From contig CAVVVG010000005.1 in the NCBI GenBank assembly GCA_963751615.1, forward strand, positions 1,240,001 to 1,304,000: DNA of 64,000 nucleotides. The letters are read 5' to 3'. The position numbers were made by a program, and so were the translations under genes. This DNA is from Palsa-892 sp963751615 (lineage in GTDB: Bacteria > Pseudomonadota > Alphaproteobacteria > Rhizobiales > Xanthobacteraceae). Under the pieces are notes generated by a model that saw nothing but the letters and a program-made list of their open reading frames with translations, did not search any database and was not told the DNA's origin. Below are positions 15,685-24,907 of the stretch, piece after piece (position 1 is the stretch's first letter; every line of letters starts with the position of its first letter).

Positions 15685-17391
15685 ATGCCAGTTGCTGTCG
15701 CCAAACTACCCACCCGCGAAGATTTTGCGAAAATGCTCGAAGAGTCCTACGGCCAAAACGATATGCAGGAAGGTTCCGTCGTCAAGGGACGCATCGTTGG
15801 GATCGAAAAGGACATTGCCGTCATCGATATTGGCTTAAAGACCGAAGGCCGCGTGCCGCTCCGCGAATTCAGCGGGCCGGGTCGCGAAGCAGCGCTGAAG
15901 CCGGGTGACGAAGTCGAGGTCTATCTCGAGCGAGTCGAGAACGCGCTCGGCGAGGCGGTACTTTCGCGTGACAAGGCGCGCCGCGAGGAAAGCTGGGTCA
16001 AACTCGAAAAAGCGTTTAATTCGAACGAAAAAGTTACTGGTGCGATCTTCAATCAGGTTAAAGGCGGCTATACGGTTGATCTCGACGGTGCGGTGGCGTT
16101 TCTGCCGCGCAGTCAGGTCGATATCCGTCCGATCCGTGATCTAGGCTCGTTGCTGCATACGCCGCAGCAGTTCCAGATCCTCAAGATGGATCGCCGTCGC
16201 GGCAACATCGTTGTCTCACGCCGCACAGTGCTTGAAGAGACGCGCGCCGGTCAGCGCCAAGAACTGGTCTCAAGCCTTGAAGAAGGCCAAGTGATCGACG
16301 GTGTCGTGAAAAATATCACCGACTACGGCGCGTTTGTCGATCTTGGCGGTATCGATGGGCTGCTGCATGTGACAGACATCGCATGGCGCCGCGTAAATCA
16401 TCCAACGGACGTTTTGACCATCGGTCAGACCGTGAAGGTCAAAATCATCAAAATCAATCACGAGACACATCGCATCTCGCTCGGCATGAAGCAGTTGCAG
16501 GGAGATCCGTGGGAGGGCATCGAAACTAAGTTTCCGGTCGGTGGAAAAGTAAAAGGCCGAGTGACCAACATCACCGACTACGGTGCATTTGTGGAGCTGG
16601 AGCCCGGTATTGAAGGACTCGTCCACGTCTCGGAAATGTCGTGGACGAAGAAGAACGTTCATCCCGGCAAACTTGTATCGACTTCGCAGGAAGTCGAGGT
16701 TTCCGTGCTCGAAGTCGATCCGATGAAGCGCCGTATCTCGCTTGGCCTGAAGCAGACGCTTCCCAATCCTTGGGAAGCTTTTGCTGAGAAGCATCCCGTC
16801 GGCTCTACCGTCGAAGGCGAGGTAAAAAACAAGACCGAATTTGGGCTGTTCCTCGGTCTCGACGGCGATGTCGATGGCATGGTTCATCTTTCTGATCTCG
16901 ACTGGAGCCGTCCCGGCGAACAGGTGATCGAAGAGTTCACGAAAGGCGATATGGTTAAGGCGCAAGTTCTCGATGTCGATGTCGAGAAAGAGCGTATTTC
17001 ACTCGGGATCAAGCAGCTTTCTGGCGAGGACCCGCAAACGGACAGCAGCGATCTGAAAAAGGGCGCCATCGTCACCTGCGAAATCACCGATGTGAAAGAT
17101 ACGGGCCTGGAAGCGAAAATCGTCGGCATGGATCTCACGACGTTTATCAAGCGTTCGGAACTCGCAAGGGATCGGGGAGAGCAGCGCACGGAACGATTTG
17201 CTTCGGGCGAAAAAGTAGATGCTCGCGTGTTAAGCTATGATCGCCGTAGCCGCAAGGTCACTGTATCGATCAAGGCGCTTGAGATTGCCGAAGAGAAAGA
17301 AGCGGTCGCCCAATATGGATCGTCCGATTCCGGTGCGACGCTCGGCGACATACTTGGCAAAGCGCTTAATCGCGGAACGGAAAAGAAATAG
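15685..17391 (+). CDS. rpsA: 30S ribosomal protein S1
   Basis: S1 brings mRNA to the 30S subunit. The 568-residue protein carries six S1/OB-fold repeats; the third to sixth are most alike (for example DGVVKNITDYGAFVDLGGID and KGRVTNITDYGAFVELEPGI). The first two bind the ribosome and the last ones RNA. A strong AGGAG lies 5 bases before the ATG. The 184-bp stretch after cmk is a long leader, and S1 represses its own translation in E. coli through a structured leader; I see no structure here that I can name. A strong terminator follows. Confidence 0.97.
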   Translation: MPVAVAKLPTREDFAKMLEESYGQNDMQEGSVVKGRIVGIEKDIAVIDIGLKTEGRVPLREFSGPGREAALKPGDEVEVYLERVENALGEAVLSRDKARREESWVKLEKAFNSNEKVTGAIFNQVKGGYTVDLDGAVAFLPRSQVDIRPIRDLGSLLHTPQQFQILKMDRRRGNIVVSRRTVLEETRAGQRQELVSSLEEGQVIDGVVKNITDYGAFVDLGGIDGLLHVTDIAWRRVNHPTDVLTIGQTVKVKIIKINHETHRISLGMKQLQGDPWEGIETKFPVGGKVKGRVTNITDYGAFVELEPGIEGLVHVSEMSWTKKNVHPGKLVSTSQEVEVSVLEVDPMKRRISLGLKQTLPNPWEAFAEKHPVGSTVEGEVKNKTEFGLFLGLDGDVDGMVHLSDLDWSRPGEQVIEEFTKGDMVKAQVLDVDVEKERISLGIKQLSGEDPQTDSSDLKKGAIVTCEITDVKDTGLEAKIVGMDLTTFIKRSELARDRGEQRTERFASGEKVDARVLSYDRRSRKVTVSIKALEIAEEKEAVAQYGSSDSGATLGDILGKALNRGTEKK

Positions 17392-17434
17392 TAAACTCTT
17401 GTTGCTGGAGAGAGTGGTATCCGAAAGAAATGAC

Positions 17435-17467
17435 GGCCAGCACAGCAAGTGCTGGCCGATTCCTTTT
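17435..17467 (+). terminator. Rho-independent terminator after rpsA
   Basis: A perfect 9-bp stem GGCCAGCAC/GTGCTGGCC encloses the loop AGCAA (17435-17457). It is followed by GATTCCTTTT, a short and broken U-run. It lies 44 bp after the rpsA stop and before sppA, so it probably ends the aroA-cmk-rpsA transcript. Confidence 0.75.
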
Positions 17468-17543
17468 AAGGACACGCCTTGATGATGCCATGGGGCCGGA
17501 GTTAGTGTCGATTTAATCGGCCCTACCGGACTGGAGCGCTTCC

Positions 17544-18518
17544 ATGACTTTCGATGTCGATCAAATTGTTGATCGCCGCCGTCTGCGGCGGAAACTTACG
17601 CTGTGGCGGATGCTCGCACTCGTCGCTGTAATTGCCGCGATCGGTGGGGTTGTCGCGGCCTTCGGTGGTTTTAAGCTGGTGTCACATTCGAGCGCGCATG
17701 TCGCACGCGTGAATATCGGTGGCGTGATTCGTAACAATCGTGAGCGCCTTGAGATGCTTGATGAAATCGCAAAGTCTGGTGCGAAGGCGGTGATTCTTTC
17801 GATCGACAGTCCTGGCGGCACGGTTGCTGGTTCCGAGTCGCTCTACTCCGGTATCCGCCGGCTGGCCCAGAAGAAACCCGTCGTCGCAGTAATCGAAGGA
17901 ATCGGTGCATCCGGCGCTTACATTACGGCCATGGGTGCGGAACGCATTTTCGCGCCGCGTAGTGCGATCGTTGGATCGATCGGCGTGATATTTCAGTACC
18001 CGAACGTGGCGGAACTTTTGAAACGCGTCGGTGTCGCCGTGGAAGAAGTGAAATCCACGCCGTTGAAGGCGTCCCCCAACGGATACGAACCCACGAGTCC
18101 TGAGGCAACGGCGGCGATCCGCAACCTTGTCGAAGACAGCTATGATTGGTTTAAGGGATTGGTGCGTGAACGGCGCTCGCTTGATGATGCTAAGCTTAAA
18201 ACTGCAGCAGATGGGCGTGTTTTCTCCGGGGCGCAAGCTTTACCTCTACAGCTGATTGACGAAATCGGTGACGAACGCGCAGCTCGCGAATGGCTTGCCA
18301 AGAACAAGAATGTATCAGCCAACCTTCCAATACGCGATTGGAAAACGAAGCAGCTGGGGTCGCAGTTCCGTTGGCTGAGTGCCGTAAGCTGGCTCGCGGG
18401 TGAGCTTGGCTTACCTTCGCTCGCTTCGCTTATCGGTAATGATGCAGTTGCGAACGCGGTCGGCAGCGCGCAACTTGACGGCCTACTGGCGCTCTGGCAG
18501 CCTCCCTCGAACCATTGA
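17544..18518 (+). CDS. sppA: Signal peptide peptidase SppA (short form)
   Basis: SppA degrades leftover signal peptides in the inner membrane. The 324-residue protein has one N-terminal membrane helix (residues about 21-44) and a periplasmic protease domain. The catalytic Ser is in GIGASGAYITAMGAE (Ser123) and the general-base Lys in STPLKASPNG (Lys175). This is the half-length form with a single repeat, as in many alphaproteobacteria, unlike the double-length E. coli enzyme. The start ATG is 76 bp after the rpsA terminator. ihfB follows. Confidence 0.93.
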   Translation: MTFDVDQIVDRRRLRRKLTLWRMLALVAVIAAIGGVVAAFGGFKLVSHSSAHVARVNIGGVIRNNRERLEMLDEIAKSGAKAVILSIDSPGGTVAGSESLYSGIRRLAQKKPVVAVIEGIGASGAYITAMGAERIFAPRSAIVGSIGVIFQYPNVAELLKRVGVAVEEVKSTPLKASPNGYEPTSPEATAAIRNLVEDSYDWFKGLVRERRSLDDAKLKTAADGRVFSGAQALPLQLIDEIGDERAAREWLAKNKNVSANLPIRDWKTKQLGSQFRWLSAVSWLAGELGLPSLASLIGNDAVANAVGSAQLDGLLALWQPPSNH

Positions 18519-18574
18519 GTTCCTGCAAGTCTTTTGTATTATTCGCGTTTTTTGCTTCTGGGCCGGGCGCATCT

Positions 18575-18862
18575 ATGATCAAATCCGAGCTTGTTCAAAA
18601 AGTTGCTGAATCGAATCCCCATCTTTACCAGCGCGACGTTGAGAACATTGTCGAGGCAATCCTCGATGAAATCACGGTTGCGCTCGCGCGCGGCGACCGA
18701 GTGGAGTTACGCGGCTTCGGCGCTTTCTCTGTGAAGGCGCGGCCCGCGCGTCTCGGGCGTAATCCGCGCACGGGTGCGCAAGTCAAGGTTTCTGAGAAAG
18801 TCGTGCCTTATTTCAAGACCGGCAAGGAAATGCGCGACCGTCTCAATCGTAAACGTAGCTGA
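18575..18862 (+). CDS. ihfB: Integration host factor subunit beta
   Basis: IHF-beta pairs with IHF-alpha to bend DNA by about 160 degrees and shape promoters, replication origins and recombination sites. The 95-residue protein begins MIKSELVQKVAESNPHL and has the arm region VELRGFGAFSVKARPARLGRNPRTG with the conserved intercalating Pro in the arm. The reading frame also opens at 18515, overlapping the sppA stop, but the family starts at MIKSEL (18575). sppA-ihfB-lapA is a common order. IHF-alpha is not in this window. Confidence 0.95.
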   Translation: MIKSELVQKVAESNPHLYQRDVENIVEAILDEITVALARGDRVELRGFGAFSVKARPARLGRNPRTGAQVKVSEKVVPYFKTGKEMRDRLNRKRS

Positions 18863-18898
18863 TTTTCCGGCGGCGGGGGAATTCTGGAGTCGCGAACC

Positions 18899-19240
18899 AT
18901 GCGTAGACTCCTATTTTGGATATTTCTTCTTCCGTTGGCGATTCTGACCGTGCTGTTTGCCGTCGCAAACCGCGGACATGTTGTTGTTTCATTTGACCCG
19001 TTTTCTTCGCAAGCGCCAGCTTTCGCGATTTCATTGCCGCTCTTCATCGTGATTTTCTTTGCAATGATCCTGGGAGTTCTTCTCGGTGGGATTGTATCGA
19101 TGGCGCGGAATTACCGTCTGTGGCGTGCGGTGCGTCGGGCGCAAGAGATAGCCGAACGTCACAAGGCCGATGCTGAAGCGGAACGCAGCGCGCGCGAGGC
19201 AATGCAGGCGGAATATCCCCGTTTACCAATGCAGCGATAA
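18899..19240 (+). CDS. lapA: LapA-domain inner-membrane protein
   Basis: A 113-residue protein with two membrane helices (LFWIFLLPLAILTVLFAVA and ISLPLFIVIFFAMILGVLLG) and a cytoplasmic, charged helical tail with RNYRLWRAVRRAQEIAERHK. This is the DUF1049/LapA pattern. In E. coli LapA with LapB controls LpxC and LPS levels; in alphaproteobacteria it often stands alone, as here. No LapB gene is visible nearby. The next 270 bp up to trpF hold no gene I can support. Confidence 0.85.
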   Translation: MRRLLFWIFLLPLAILTVLFAVANRGHVVVSFDPFSSQAPAFAISLPLFIVIFFAMILGVLLGGIVSMARNYRLWRAVRRAQEIAERHKADAEAERSAREAMQAEYPRLPMQR

Positions 19241-19510
19241 GTTCGACTCGTGCGCTGTTTTCAAGGGCAGAGGTCGACGGCATTCAGCGCTGATCGATGC
19301 TATCGCTGATGCTTACCGCACCAAAATCGCAGTGCCAGTCCGCAATCATCATGCGATCGAGCATGCCAGTGCGACACTTCTTCTCATGTCAGCCAGGGCA
19401 AAAGGCACAGTCCAAATCGGCGGGGACCGCGATCGAAGACTTGGCTGTGGCGACATCGATCCGGCAAATAACGTGCTATTATTTAACCCTGTGGACAACA
19501 TCGATTACCC

Positions 19511-20194
19511 ATGCCATCGAAAAGCATGGTTGAGGTCAAAATCTGCGGAATCAAGGACTTGGCGGCGATGGAGGCCGCGCTCAATGCGCGAGCGGATCTC
19601 GTCGGTCTGGTGTTTTTTCCCCCGAGCCCACGCGCGATAACGCCTACAGCTGCGATGAAACTCGCAGATAAAGCGCGCGGCCGGGCGCTGATCACAGCGC
19701 TTCTTGTTGATGGTGACGATGACCTGATTGCGGAAATCATTGCGCATGTGAAACCCGATCTTTTGCAGCTGCACGGTAACGAAACACCCGAACGCGTGAG
19801 CGCGATCCGGGCACGCGTTGGCAAGCCAGTCATGAAGGCAATCGCCATCGGCGCTGCGGAGGATTTGCGTAAACTTCCGGTTTTCGAAGCTGTCGCGGAT
19901 CGAATTTTGTTCGACGCAAAGCCGCCCCAGGATGCAACTCGTACGGGCGGATACGGCCTGAAATTCGACTGGGGGCTTCTCGCTAATGTATCGCGCAAGA
20001 GACCGATTATGCTTTCCGGCGGGCTTACGCCGGAGAATGTCGAAGAGGCGATTCGAATCGTTCGACCAGATGGTGTGGATGTCTCGTCCGGCGTCGAAAG
20101 GGTTCTCGGCGAAAAAGATTCGGAGAAGATGAAGACTTTTGTCAAAAATGCGCGTACGGCTGCCAAAAATATTTCACCAGAGAGAGTATCGTGA
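19511..20194 (+). CDS. trpF: Phosphoribosylanthranilate isomerase TrpF
   Basis: TrpF isomerises PRA to CdRP in tryptophan synthesis. The 227-residue TIM-barrel protein has VEVKICGIKDL with the catalytic Cys, LVGLVFFPPSPR, LLQLHGNETPE, DAKPP, LDF-like LKFDWGLL and the phosphate-binding LSGGLTPENVEEAI and GVDVSSGVE. The start has no strong ribosome-binding site; an ATG at 19526 (MVEVKICG) is an alternative. The last base pairs overlap trpB as GTGA. It is first in trpF-trpB-trpA. Confidence 0.94.
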   Translation: MPSKSMVEVKICGIKDLAAMEAALNARADLVGLVFFPPSPRAITPTAAMKLADKARGRALITALLVDGDDDLIAEIIAHVKPDLLQLHGNETPERVSAIRARVGKPVMKAIAIGAAEDLRKLPVFEAVADRILFDAKPPQDATRTGGYGLKFDWGLLANVSRKRPIMLSGGLTPENVEEAIRIVRPDGVDVSSGVERVLGEKDSEKMKTFVKNARTAAKNISPERVS

Positions 20195-21402
20195 ACAGGC
20201 GTCTCAATAGTCTTCGCCTCGGTCCGGATGAGCACGGTCATTTTGGAATTTACGGCGGCCGGTTTGTCGCCGAGACCCTGATGCCCCTCGTACTCGAACT
20301 TGAACAGGCCTACGCTAAAGCAAAAGACGATCCCGCTTTCAATGCGGAAATGGCCCTCTATTACAAGGACTATGTCGGACGGCCGAGCCCACTTTATTTT
20401 GCAAGGCGCCTGACGGAGCATTTGCGCGGCGCGAAAATTTATCTAAAGCGCGAAGATCTCAATCACACTGGCTCGCACAAACTGAACAATGTGCTAGGCC
20501 AGATTTTGCTCGCGCGCCGCATGGGCAAGAAGCGTATCATCGCGGAAACAGGCGCGGGGCAGCATGGCGTCGCGACCGCGACAATGTGCGCAAATTTTGG
20601 CCTTGAGTGTATCGTCTACATGGGCGCAGTTGATGTCGAAAGGCAGAAGTCAAATGTCTTCCGTATGAAATTACTAGGCGCGGAAGTGCGTCCCGTGCAG
20701 TCCGGTACCAAAACTCTGAAAGACGCCATGAACGAGGCGTTACGCGACTGGGTTACGAACGTAGAGAATACGTACTATTGCATCGGTACGGTTGCAGGTC
20801 CCCATCCTTATCCGGCGATGGTGCGCGACTTTCAGTCAGTAATTGGTAAGGAGACGCGCGAACAGATGCAGTCCACCGAAGGGCGTCTGCCAGATTCGCT
20901 CGTAGCATGTATCGGCGGTGGATCGAACGCGATCGGATTGTTCCATCCATTTCTCGACGATGCATCCGTTGAACTCTACGGAGTTGAAGCTGCGGGTCAC
21001 GGACTCACCGGACTGCATGCTGCGTCAATTGCCGGCGGAAGGCCTGGCGTTTTGCATGGCAACCGCACTTATTTGTTGATGGATGACGACGGCCAGATCA
21101 AAGATGCGCATTCGATTTCGGCCGGGCTCGATTATCCTGGAATCGGTCCCGAGCATGCGTGGCTGAATGATATGGGTCGAATCAAGTTCCTGTCTGCAAC
21201 CGATGACGAAGCGGTGAAAGCGTTTCAGTTGCTCAGTACGCTGGAAGGAATCATTCCTGCGCTTGAGCCCGCACATGCGATTGCAAAAATCATGGAGCTC
21301 GCTCCGAAAAAGCCTAAGGACCATTTGATGGTTATCAATATTTCGGGTCGTGGCGACAAGGACATCTATCAGGTTGCCGAGCGTCTTGGAGCAAAAATTT
21401 GA
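20191..21402 (+). CDS. trpB: Tryptophan synthase beta subunit TrpB
   Basis: TrpB condenses indole with serine using PLP. The 403-residue protein has KREDLNHTGSHKLNN with the PLP-binding Lys97, AETGAGQHGVATAT, and GGGSNAIGLFHPF for phosphate binding. The ending IYQVAERLGAKI is normal. The start is GTG, overlapping the trpF stop. trpA follows with a TTGA overlap, so the trio is tightly coupled, which suits equal amounts of the two synthase subunits. Confidence 0.97.
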   Translation: MNRRLNSLRLGPDEHGHFGIYGGRFVAETLMPLVLELEQAYAKAKDDPAFNAEMALYYKDYVGRPSPLYFARRLTEHLRGAKIYLKREDLNHTGSHKLNNVLGQILLARRMGKKRIIAETGAGQHGVATATMCANFGLECIVYMGAVDVERQKSNVFRMKLLGAEVRPVQSGTKTLKDAMNEALRDWVTNVENTYYCIGTVAGPHPYPAMVRDFQSVIGKETREQMQSTEGRLPDSLVACIGGGSNAIGLFHPFLDDASVELYGVEAAGHGLTGLHAASIAGGRPGVLHGNRTYLLMDDDGQIKDAHSISAGLDYPGIGPEHAWLNDMGRIKFLSATDDEAVKAFQLLSTLEGIIPALEPAHAIAKIMELAPKKPKDHLMVINISGRGDKDIYQVAERLGAKI

Positions 21403-22238
21403 GCGCGCGGATCGATGCCCTTTTTTTTGAACTCGCACGCGTTGGCCGCGCGGGTCTCGTGACGTTTCTCACGGCCGGAGATCCGGATTACGAGACTTCT
21501 CTTTCGATCATCAAAGCGCTTCCAAAGGCGGGCGCCGACATTATTGAGTTCGGCATGCCGTTTACCGACCCGATGGCAGACGGTCCCGCGATCCAGGCTT
21601 CGTCGCAACGCGCGCTAAAGAATGGACAGACGCTAAAAAAAACTCTCGCCATGGTGAGCGAATTTCGCAAGGAAAACAACGCCACCCCGATTGTGCTGAT
21701 GGGCTATTATAATCCAATCTATATTTACGGCGTCGATAAATTTTTGTATGACGCAAAGTCCGCGGGTATTGACGGTCTAATTGTTGTCGATCTCCCACCC
21801 GAAGAAGATAGCGAACTTTGTATTCCTTCGCTGAAAGCGGGAATCGCCTTTATTCGTCTTGCGACGCCAACTACCGACGACAAGCGATTGCCGGTCGTAC
21901 TCGCAAACACTTCGGGGTTTGTTTATTACGTTTCGGTAACCGGCATTACGGGCAGTGTGATTCCGGATACGAGCCGTGTGATGCAGGCAGTCTCACGCAT
22001 CAAACGCCATACGAAACTTCCCGTCGCCGTGGGCTTCGGTGTGAAGACGGTCAAAGATGCACATGCAATCGCTTCGGGCGCGGATGCTGTCGTCGTCGGT
22101 TCGGCGCTTGTCGAGGCGATCCGCCAAAGCCTTGACGCGAATGGCAAAGCAACTGCAAAGACAGTGAAAAATGTCGCGTATTTGGTTTCTTCACTTGCCG
22201 AGGGCGTGCGTTCTGCTCGCCGCGTGGCTGCAGAATAG
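21399..22238 (+). CDS. trpA: Tryptophan synthase alpha subunit TrpA
   Basis: TrpA cleaves indole-3-glycerol phosphate and passes indole through the tunnel to TrpB. The 279-residue TIM barrel shows the catalytic Glu50 and Asp61 in ADIIEFGMPFTDPMADGPAIQ, and GFGVKTVKDAHAIASGADAVVVGSA binds the phosphate. The start is TTG, which overlaps the trpB stop as TTGA. No ATG or GTG lies at the family start, so TTG is used with some confidence. accD follows after 69 bp. Confidence 0.96.
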   Translation: MSARIDALFFELARVGRAGLVTFLTAGDPDYETSLSIIKALPKAGADIIEFGMPFTDPMADGPAIQASSQRALKNGQTLKKTLAMVSEFRKENNATPIVLMGYYNPIYIYGVDKFLYDAKSAGIDGLIVVDLPPEEDSELCIPSLKAGIAFIRLATPTTDDKRLPVVLANTSGFVYYVSVTGITGSVIPDTSRVMQAVSRIKRHTKLPVAVGFGVKTVKDAHAIASGADAVVVGSALVEAIRQSLDANGKATAKTVKNVAYLVSSLAEGVRSARRVAAE

Positions 22239-22307
22239 TATAATGGGGCCCGTCTTTCGGACGCGCGCGAAGGCTCCTATCTAATGGTCGAATTCCCGAA
22301 GGAACCC

Positions 22308-23198
22308 ATGAACTGGATCTCGAACGTCGTCCGTCCGAAAATCCGCTCGCTCCTGCAGCGCAAGGACGTCCCGGAAAATCTCTGGATCAAATGCCCGGAG
22401 ACCGGCCAACTGGTTTTTCATAAAGACGTCGAGTCAAACCAGTGGGTGATCCCGAATTCGAACTATCACATGCGGATGAATGCAGCCGCGCGTCTTAAGG
22501 CGACGTTCGACGGCGAAACCTGGCTCGACGTCGCAGTTCCCGATGTCTCGATCGATCCGCTAAAATTTCGCGATGAGCGCAAATATCTGGACCGACTGAA
22601 AGACGCGCGCGCAAAAACCGGCCTCAAGGATGCAGTCAAACTCGGTTTTGGGAAACTTGAAGGCCTCCCAGTCGTCGTCGCGGTGCAGGAATTCGATTTC
22701 ATGGGTGGCTCGCTCGGCATGGCGGCGGGCGAGGCGGTCGTAAAGGGTCTTGAGACCGCGATCGAAAAGCAGACACCGTTTATTTTGTTTGCGGCTTCCG
22801 GTGGTGCCCGCATGCAGGAAGGCATTCTCTCGCTGATGCAATTGCCGCGGACTACGGTCGCCGTGCAGCGGCTGCGCGAGGCGAAAAAGCCTTATATTGT
22901 GGTGCTCACAAATCCCACAACCGGCGGCGTGACCGCTTCCTATGCAATGCTCGGCGATGTCCATATTGCCGAACCCGGTGCATTGATCGGTTTTGCCGGC
23001 CCTCGTGTAATTGAGCAAACGATCCGTGAAAAACTGCCGGAAGGATTTCAGCGCGCGGAATACCTCCGAGATCATGGTATGGTGGACATGGTCATCCATC
23101 GGCACCAGATGCGTGCAACCCTCGCACGTCTCTGTCGCTTGCTCACCAAGGCTCGAGGGCTCGTCGGGCAGCTTCCGGCGCCCGCGAGGGTTGTGTGA
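22308..23198 (+). CDS. accD: Acetyl-CoA carboxylase carboxyltransferase beta subunit AccD
   Basis: AccD forms the carboxyltransferase with AccA and makes malonyl-CoA. From MNWISNVVRPKIRSLL the 296-residue protein shows the crotonase fold blocks EFDFMGGSLGMAAGEAVV and FAASGGARMQEGILSL, and TNPTTGGVTASYAMLGD. The start at ATG 22308 has GAAGGAAC just before it; an in-frame ATG at 22284 adds eight residues. The N-terminal zinc ribbon is degenerate: only one of the four Cys remains (WIKCPETGQLVF, and then no CxxC), a state I recall from other Hyphomicrobiales. The 3' end overlaps folC. Confidence 0.95.
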   Translation: MNWISNVVRPKIRSLLQRKDVPENLWIKCPETGQLVFHKDVESNQWVIPNSNYHMRMNAAARLKATFDGETWLDVAVPDVSIDPLKFRDERKYLDRLKDARAKTGLKDAVKLGFGKLEGLPVVVAVQEFDFMGGSLGMAAGEAVVKGLETAIEKQTPFILFAASGGARMQEGILSLMQLPRTTVAVQRLREAKKPYIVVLTNPTTGGVTASYAMLGDVHIAEPGALIGFAGPRVIEQTIREKLPEGFQRAEYLRDHGMVDMVIHRHQMRATLARLCRLLTKARGLVGQLPAPARVV

Positions 23199-24532
23199 GC
23201 GCTGGCGCAGATGTGCCAAGTTCGACCGATGCGCTGATTGCACGGCTCGGCGCGCTACACCCCAAGAAAATCGATCTATCCCTTGGGCGGCTGCAAACAC
23301 TGCTTGAACGTCTCGGCCATCCCGAAAAAAAACTGCCACCCACAATTCACGTGGCAGGGACAAACGGCAAAGGATCAACCATTGCATTCCTGCGCGCGGT
23401 TCTCGAAACTGCGGGGCAGCGCGTGCACGTCTATACATCGCCCAGCCTTGTGCGCTTTCACGAGCGTATTCGCCTTGCGCGCGCCGGTAGCAGCACGATT
23501 GTCAGCGACGAGAAACTCGCCGAAGCACTCTCCACCTGCGAACATCTCAATAGCAAAGATCCGATCACATTTTTCGAGATTACGACGGCGGCGGCATTTT
23601 TGTTGTTCGCACAAGAGCCTGCAGACGTGCTCTTACTAGAAACCGGCCTGGGCGGCCGTCTGGATGCAACGAATGTAATCGAGAAACCGATTGCCACGGT
23701 TTTCTCGTCCATTTCAATCGATCACACGGAACACCTGGGGCCCGCCCTCCCGCAAATAGCCTCTGAAAAAGCCGGCATTCTCAAAAGAGGCGCGACCGCG
23801 ATCGTATCGCGTCAAGAACCAGAAGTGCTCGCCGTCATTGAGCGCGAAGCAAGGCGTCTAGGCGTGGGAACCTTCATTTCGGGGGAACAATGGACGGCAC
23901 ACGAGGAACGTGGCCGGTTGGTTTATGTCGACGAAAAAGGTCTACTCGATCTTCCGCGGCCCCGTTTGATCGGACGACACCAAATCGAAAACGCTGGGCT
24001 CGCTGTAGCAACGCTCCGCGCGATTGACGCGTTCCAGGTTTCCATGAACGCATTCGAGACCGGTATGCTGCAGGCGGATTGGCCCGCGCGCATGCAGCGA
24101 TTGAACACAGGGAAATTGCTCGATTTGTTGCCTGCAGGTTCGGAACTGTGGCTCGACGGATGCCACAATATCGGCGGTGCAATGGCGGTGACAGCGGCGC
24201 TCGCGGAGATTGAAGATCGCGTTTCCCGCCCGCTCGTATTAGTCGTAGGCATGCTTACCACGAAGGATGCCGATGGCTTTTTGAATTGCTTCAGCGGTCT
24301 TGCCCGTCATCTTCTTGCCTTGCCTGTCTCGGGTGAAAATTCGCGGAAACCGGAAGAAATCGTTGCGGCAGCTGAACGAGCCGGGTTAGGTGCGGACGCT
24401 GCCACGAATATCGAGGATGCGTTGAAAAAAATAGCAGAGCTACCGATGGAAGCGCCGCCCCGCGTATTGATTACTGGATCTCTTTATCTCGCGGGCGAAG
24501 TTCTCGCCGCCAACGGAACGCAACCAAATTAG
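23195..24532 (+). CDS. folC: Bifunctional dihydrofolate/folylpolyglutamate synthase FolC
   Basis: FolC adds glutamates to dihydropteroate and to folates. The 445-residue Mur-ligase-type protein has the P-loop HVAGTNGKGSTIAFL near residue 50, the omega-loop TSPSLVRFHERIRL, ETGLGGRLDATNV, SIDHTEHLG, and WLDGCHNIGGAMA. The GTG start overlaps the accD stop (GTGA). The 3' end overlaps that of the converging trxA by 4 bp. accD-folC-trxA is a conserved order in Hyphomicrobiales. Confidence 0.95.
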   Translation: MSAGADVPSSTDALIARLGALHPKKIDLSLGRLQTLLERLGHPEKKLPPTIHVAGTNGKGSTIAFLRAVLETAGQRVHVYTSPSLVRFHERIRLARAGSSTIVSDEKLAEALSTCEHLNSKDPITFFEITTAAAFLLFAQEPADVLLLETGLGGRLDATNVIEKPIATVFSSISIDHTEHLGPALPQIASEKAGILKRGATAIVSRQEPEVLAVIEREARRLGVGTFISGEQWTAHEERGRLVYVDEKGLLDLPRPRLIGRHQIENAGLAVATLRAIDAFQVSMNAFETGMLQADWPARMQRLNTGKLLDLLPAGSELWLDGCHNIGGAMAVTAALAEIEDRVSRPLVLVVGMLTTKDADGFLNCFSGLARHLLALPVSGENSRKPEEIVAAAERAGLGADAATNIEDALKKIAELPMEAPPRVLITGSLYLAGEVLAANGTQPN

Positions 24533-24849
24533 GCGACCGCGCCCGTGATCCACTGGACAATCTTAGCCTTCGGCGCCGCGCCAATCTGGCGCGAGGCCAT
24601 TTGGCCGTTCTTGAAAATCATCAATGTTGGAATCGACTGGATACCATATTTCGCCGCAGTTTCGGGGTTCTCGTCGACATTGAGCTTAACAATCTTGAGC
24701 TTGCCCTTGAGCTCGCCTGCCACTTCTTCCAGAACCGGCCCGACAGCCCGACACGGACCACACCATTCAGCCCAAAAATCCACGAGGACCGGTTCGGTAG
24801 ACTGAAGCACGTCGGACTGGAAGGACTTATCGGATACTGGGGCAACCAT
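24529..24849 (-). CDS. trxA: Thioredoxin
   Basis: A 106-residue thioredoxin with the active site WAEWCGPCRAVGPVL (Cys30 and Cys33) and the cis-Pro loop GIQSIPTLMIFKNG. It reduces disulfides in the cytoplasm; no signal peptide is present. It is the last gene of the minus-strand set divL, tsaE-amgK-murU, addB, addA, trxA (58 bp from addA). It ends inside the last codon of folC on the other strand. Confidence 0.97.
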   Translation of the reverse strand: MVAPVSDKSFQSDVLQSTEPVLVDFWAEWCGPCRAVGPVLEEVAGELKGKLKIVKLNVDENPETAAKYGIQSIPTLMIFKNGQMASRQIGAAPKAKIVQWITGAVA

Positions 24850-24907
24850 AGCGAGCCTCGTACTGTTTGGGGAAGGACACGGAACCTAGGCATGCGGCCC
24901 CCAGGGG

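Noticed and set aside
19241..19510. A possible small gene (such as pyrF) between lapA and trpF
   Set aside because: The 270 bp show no family motif in any frame; a frame across the region runs into trpF in the wrong phase.
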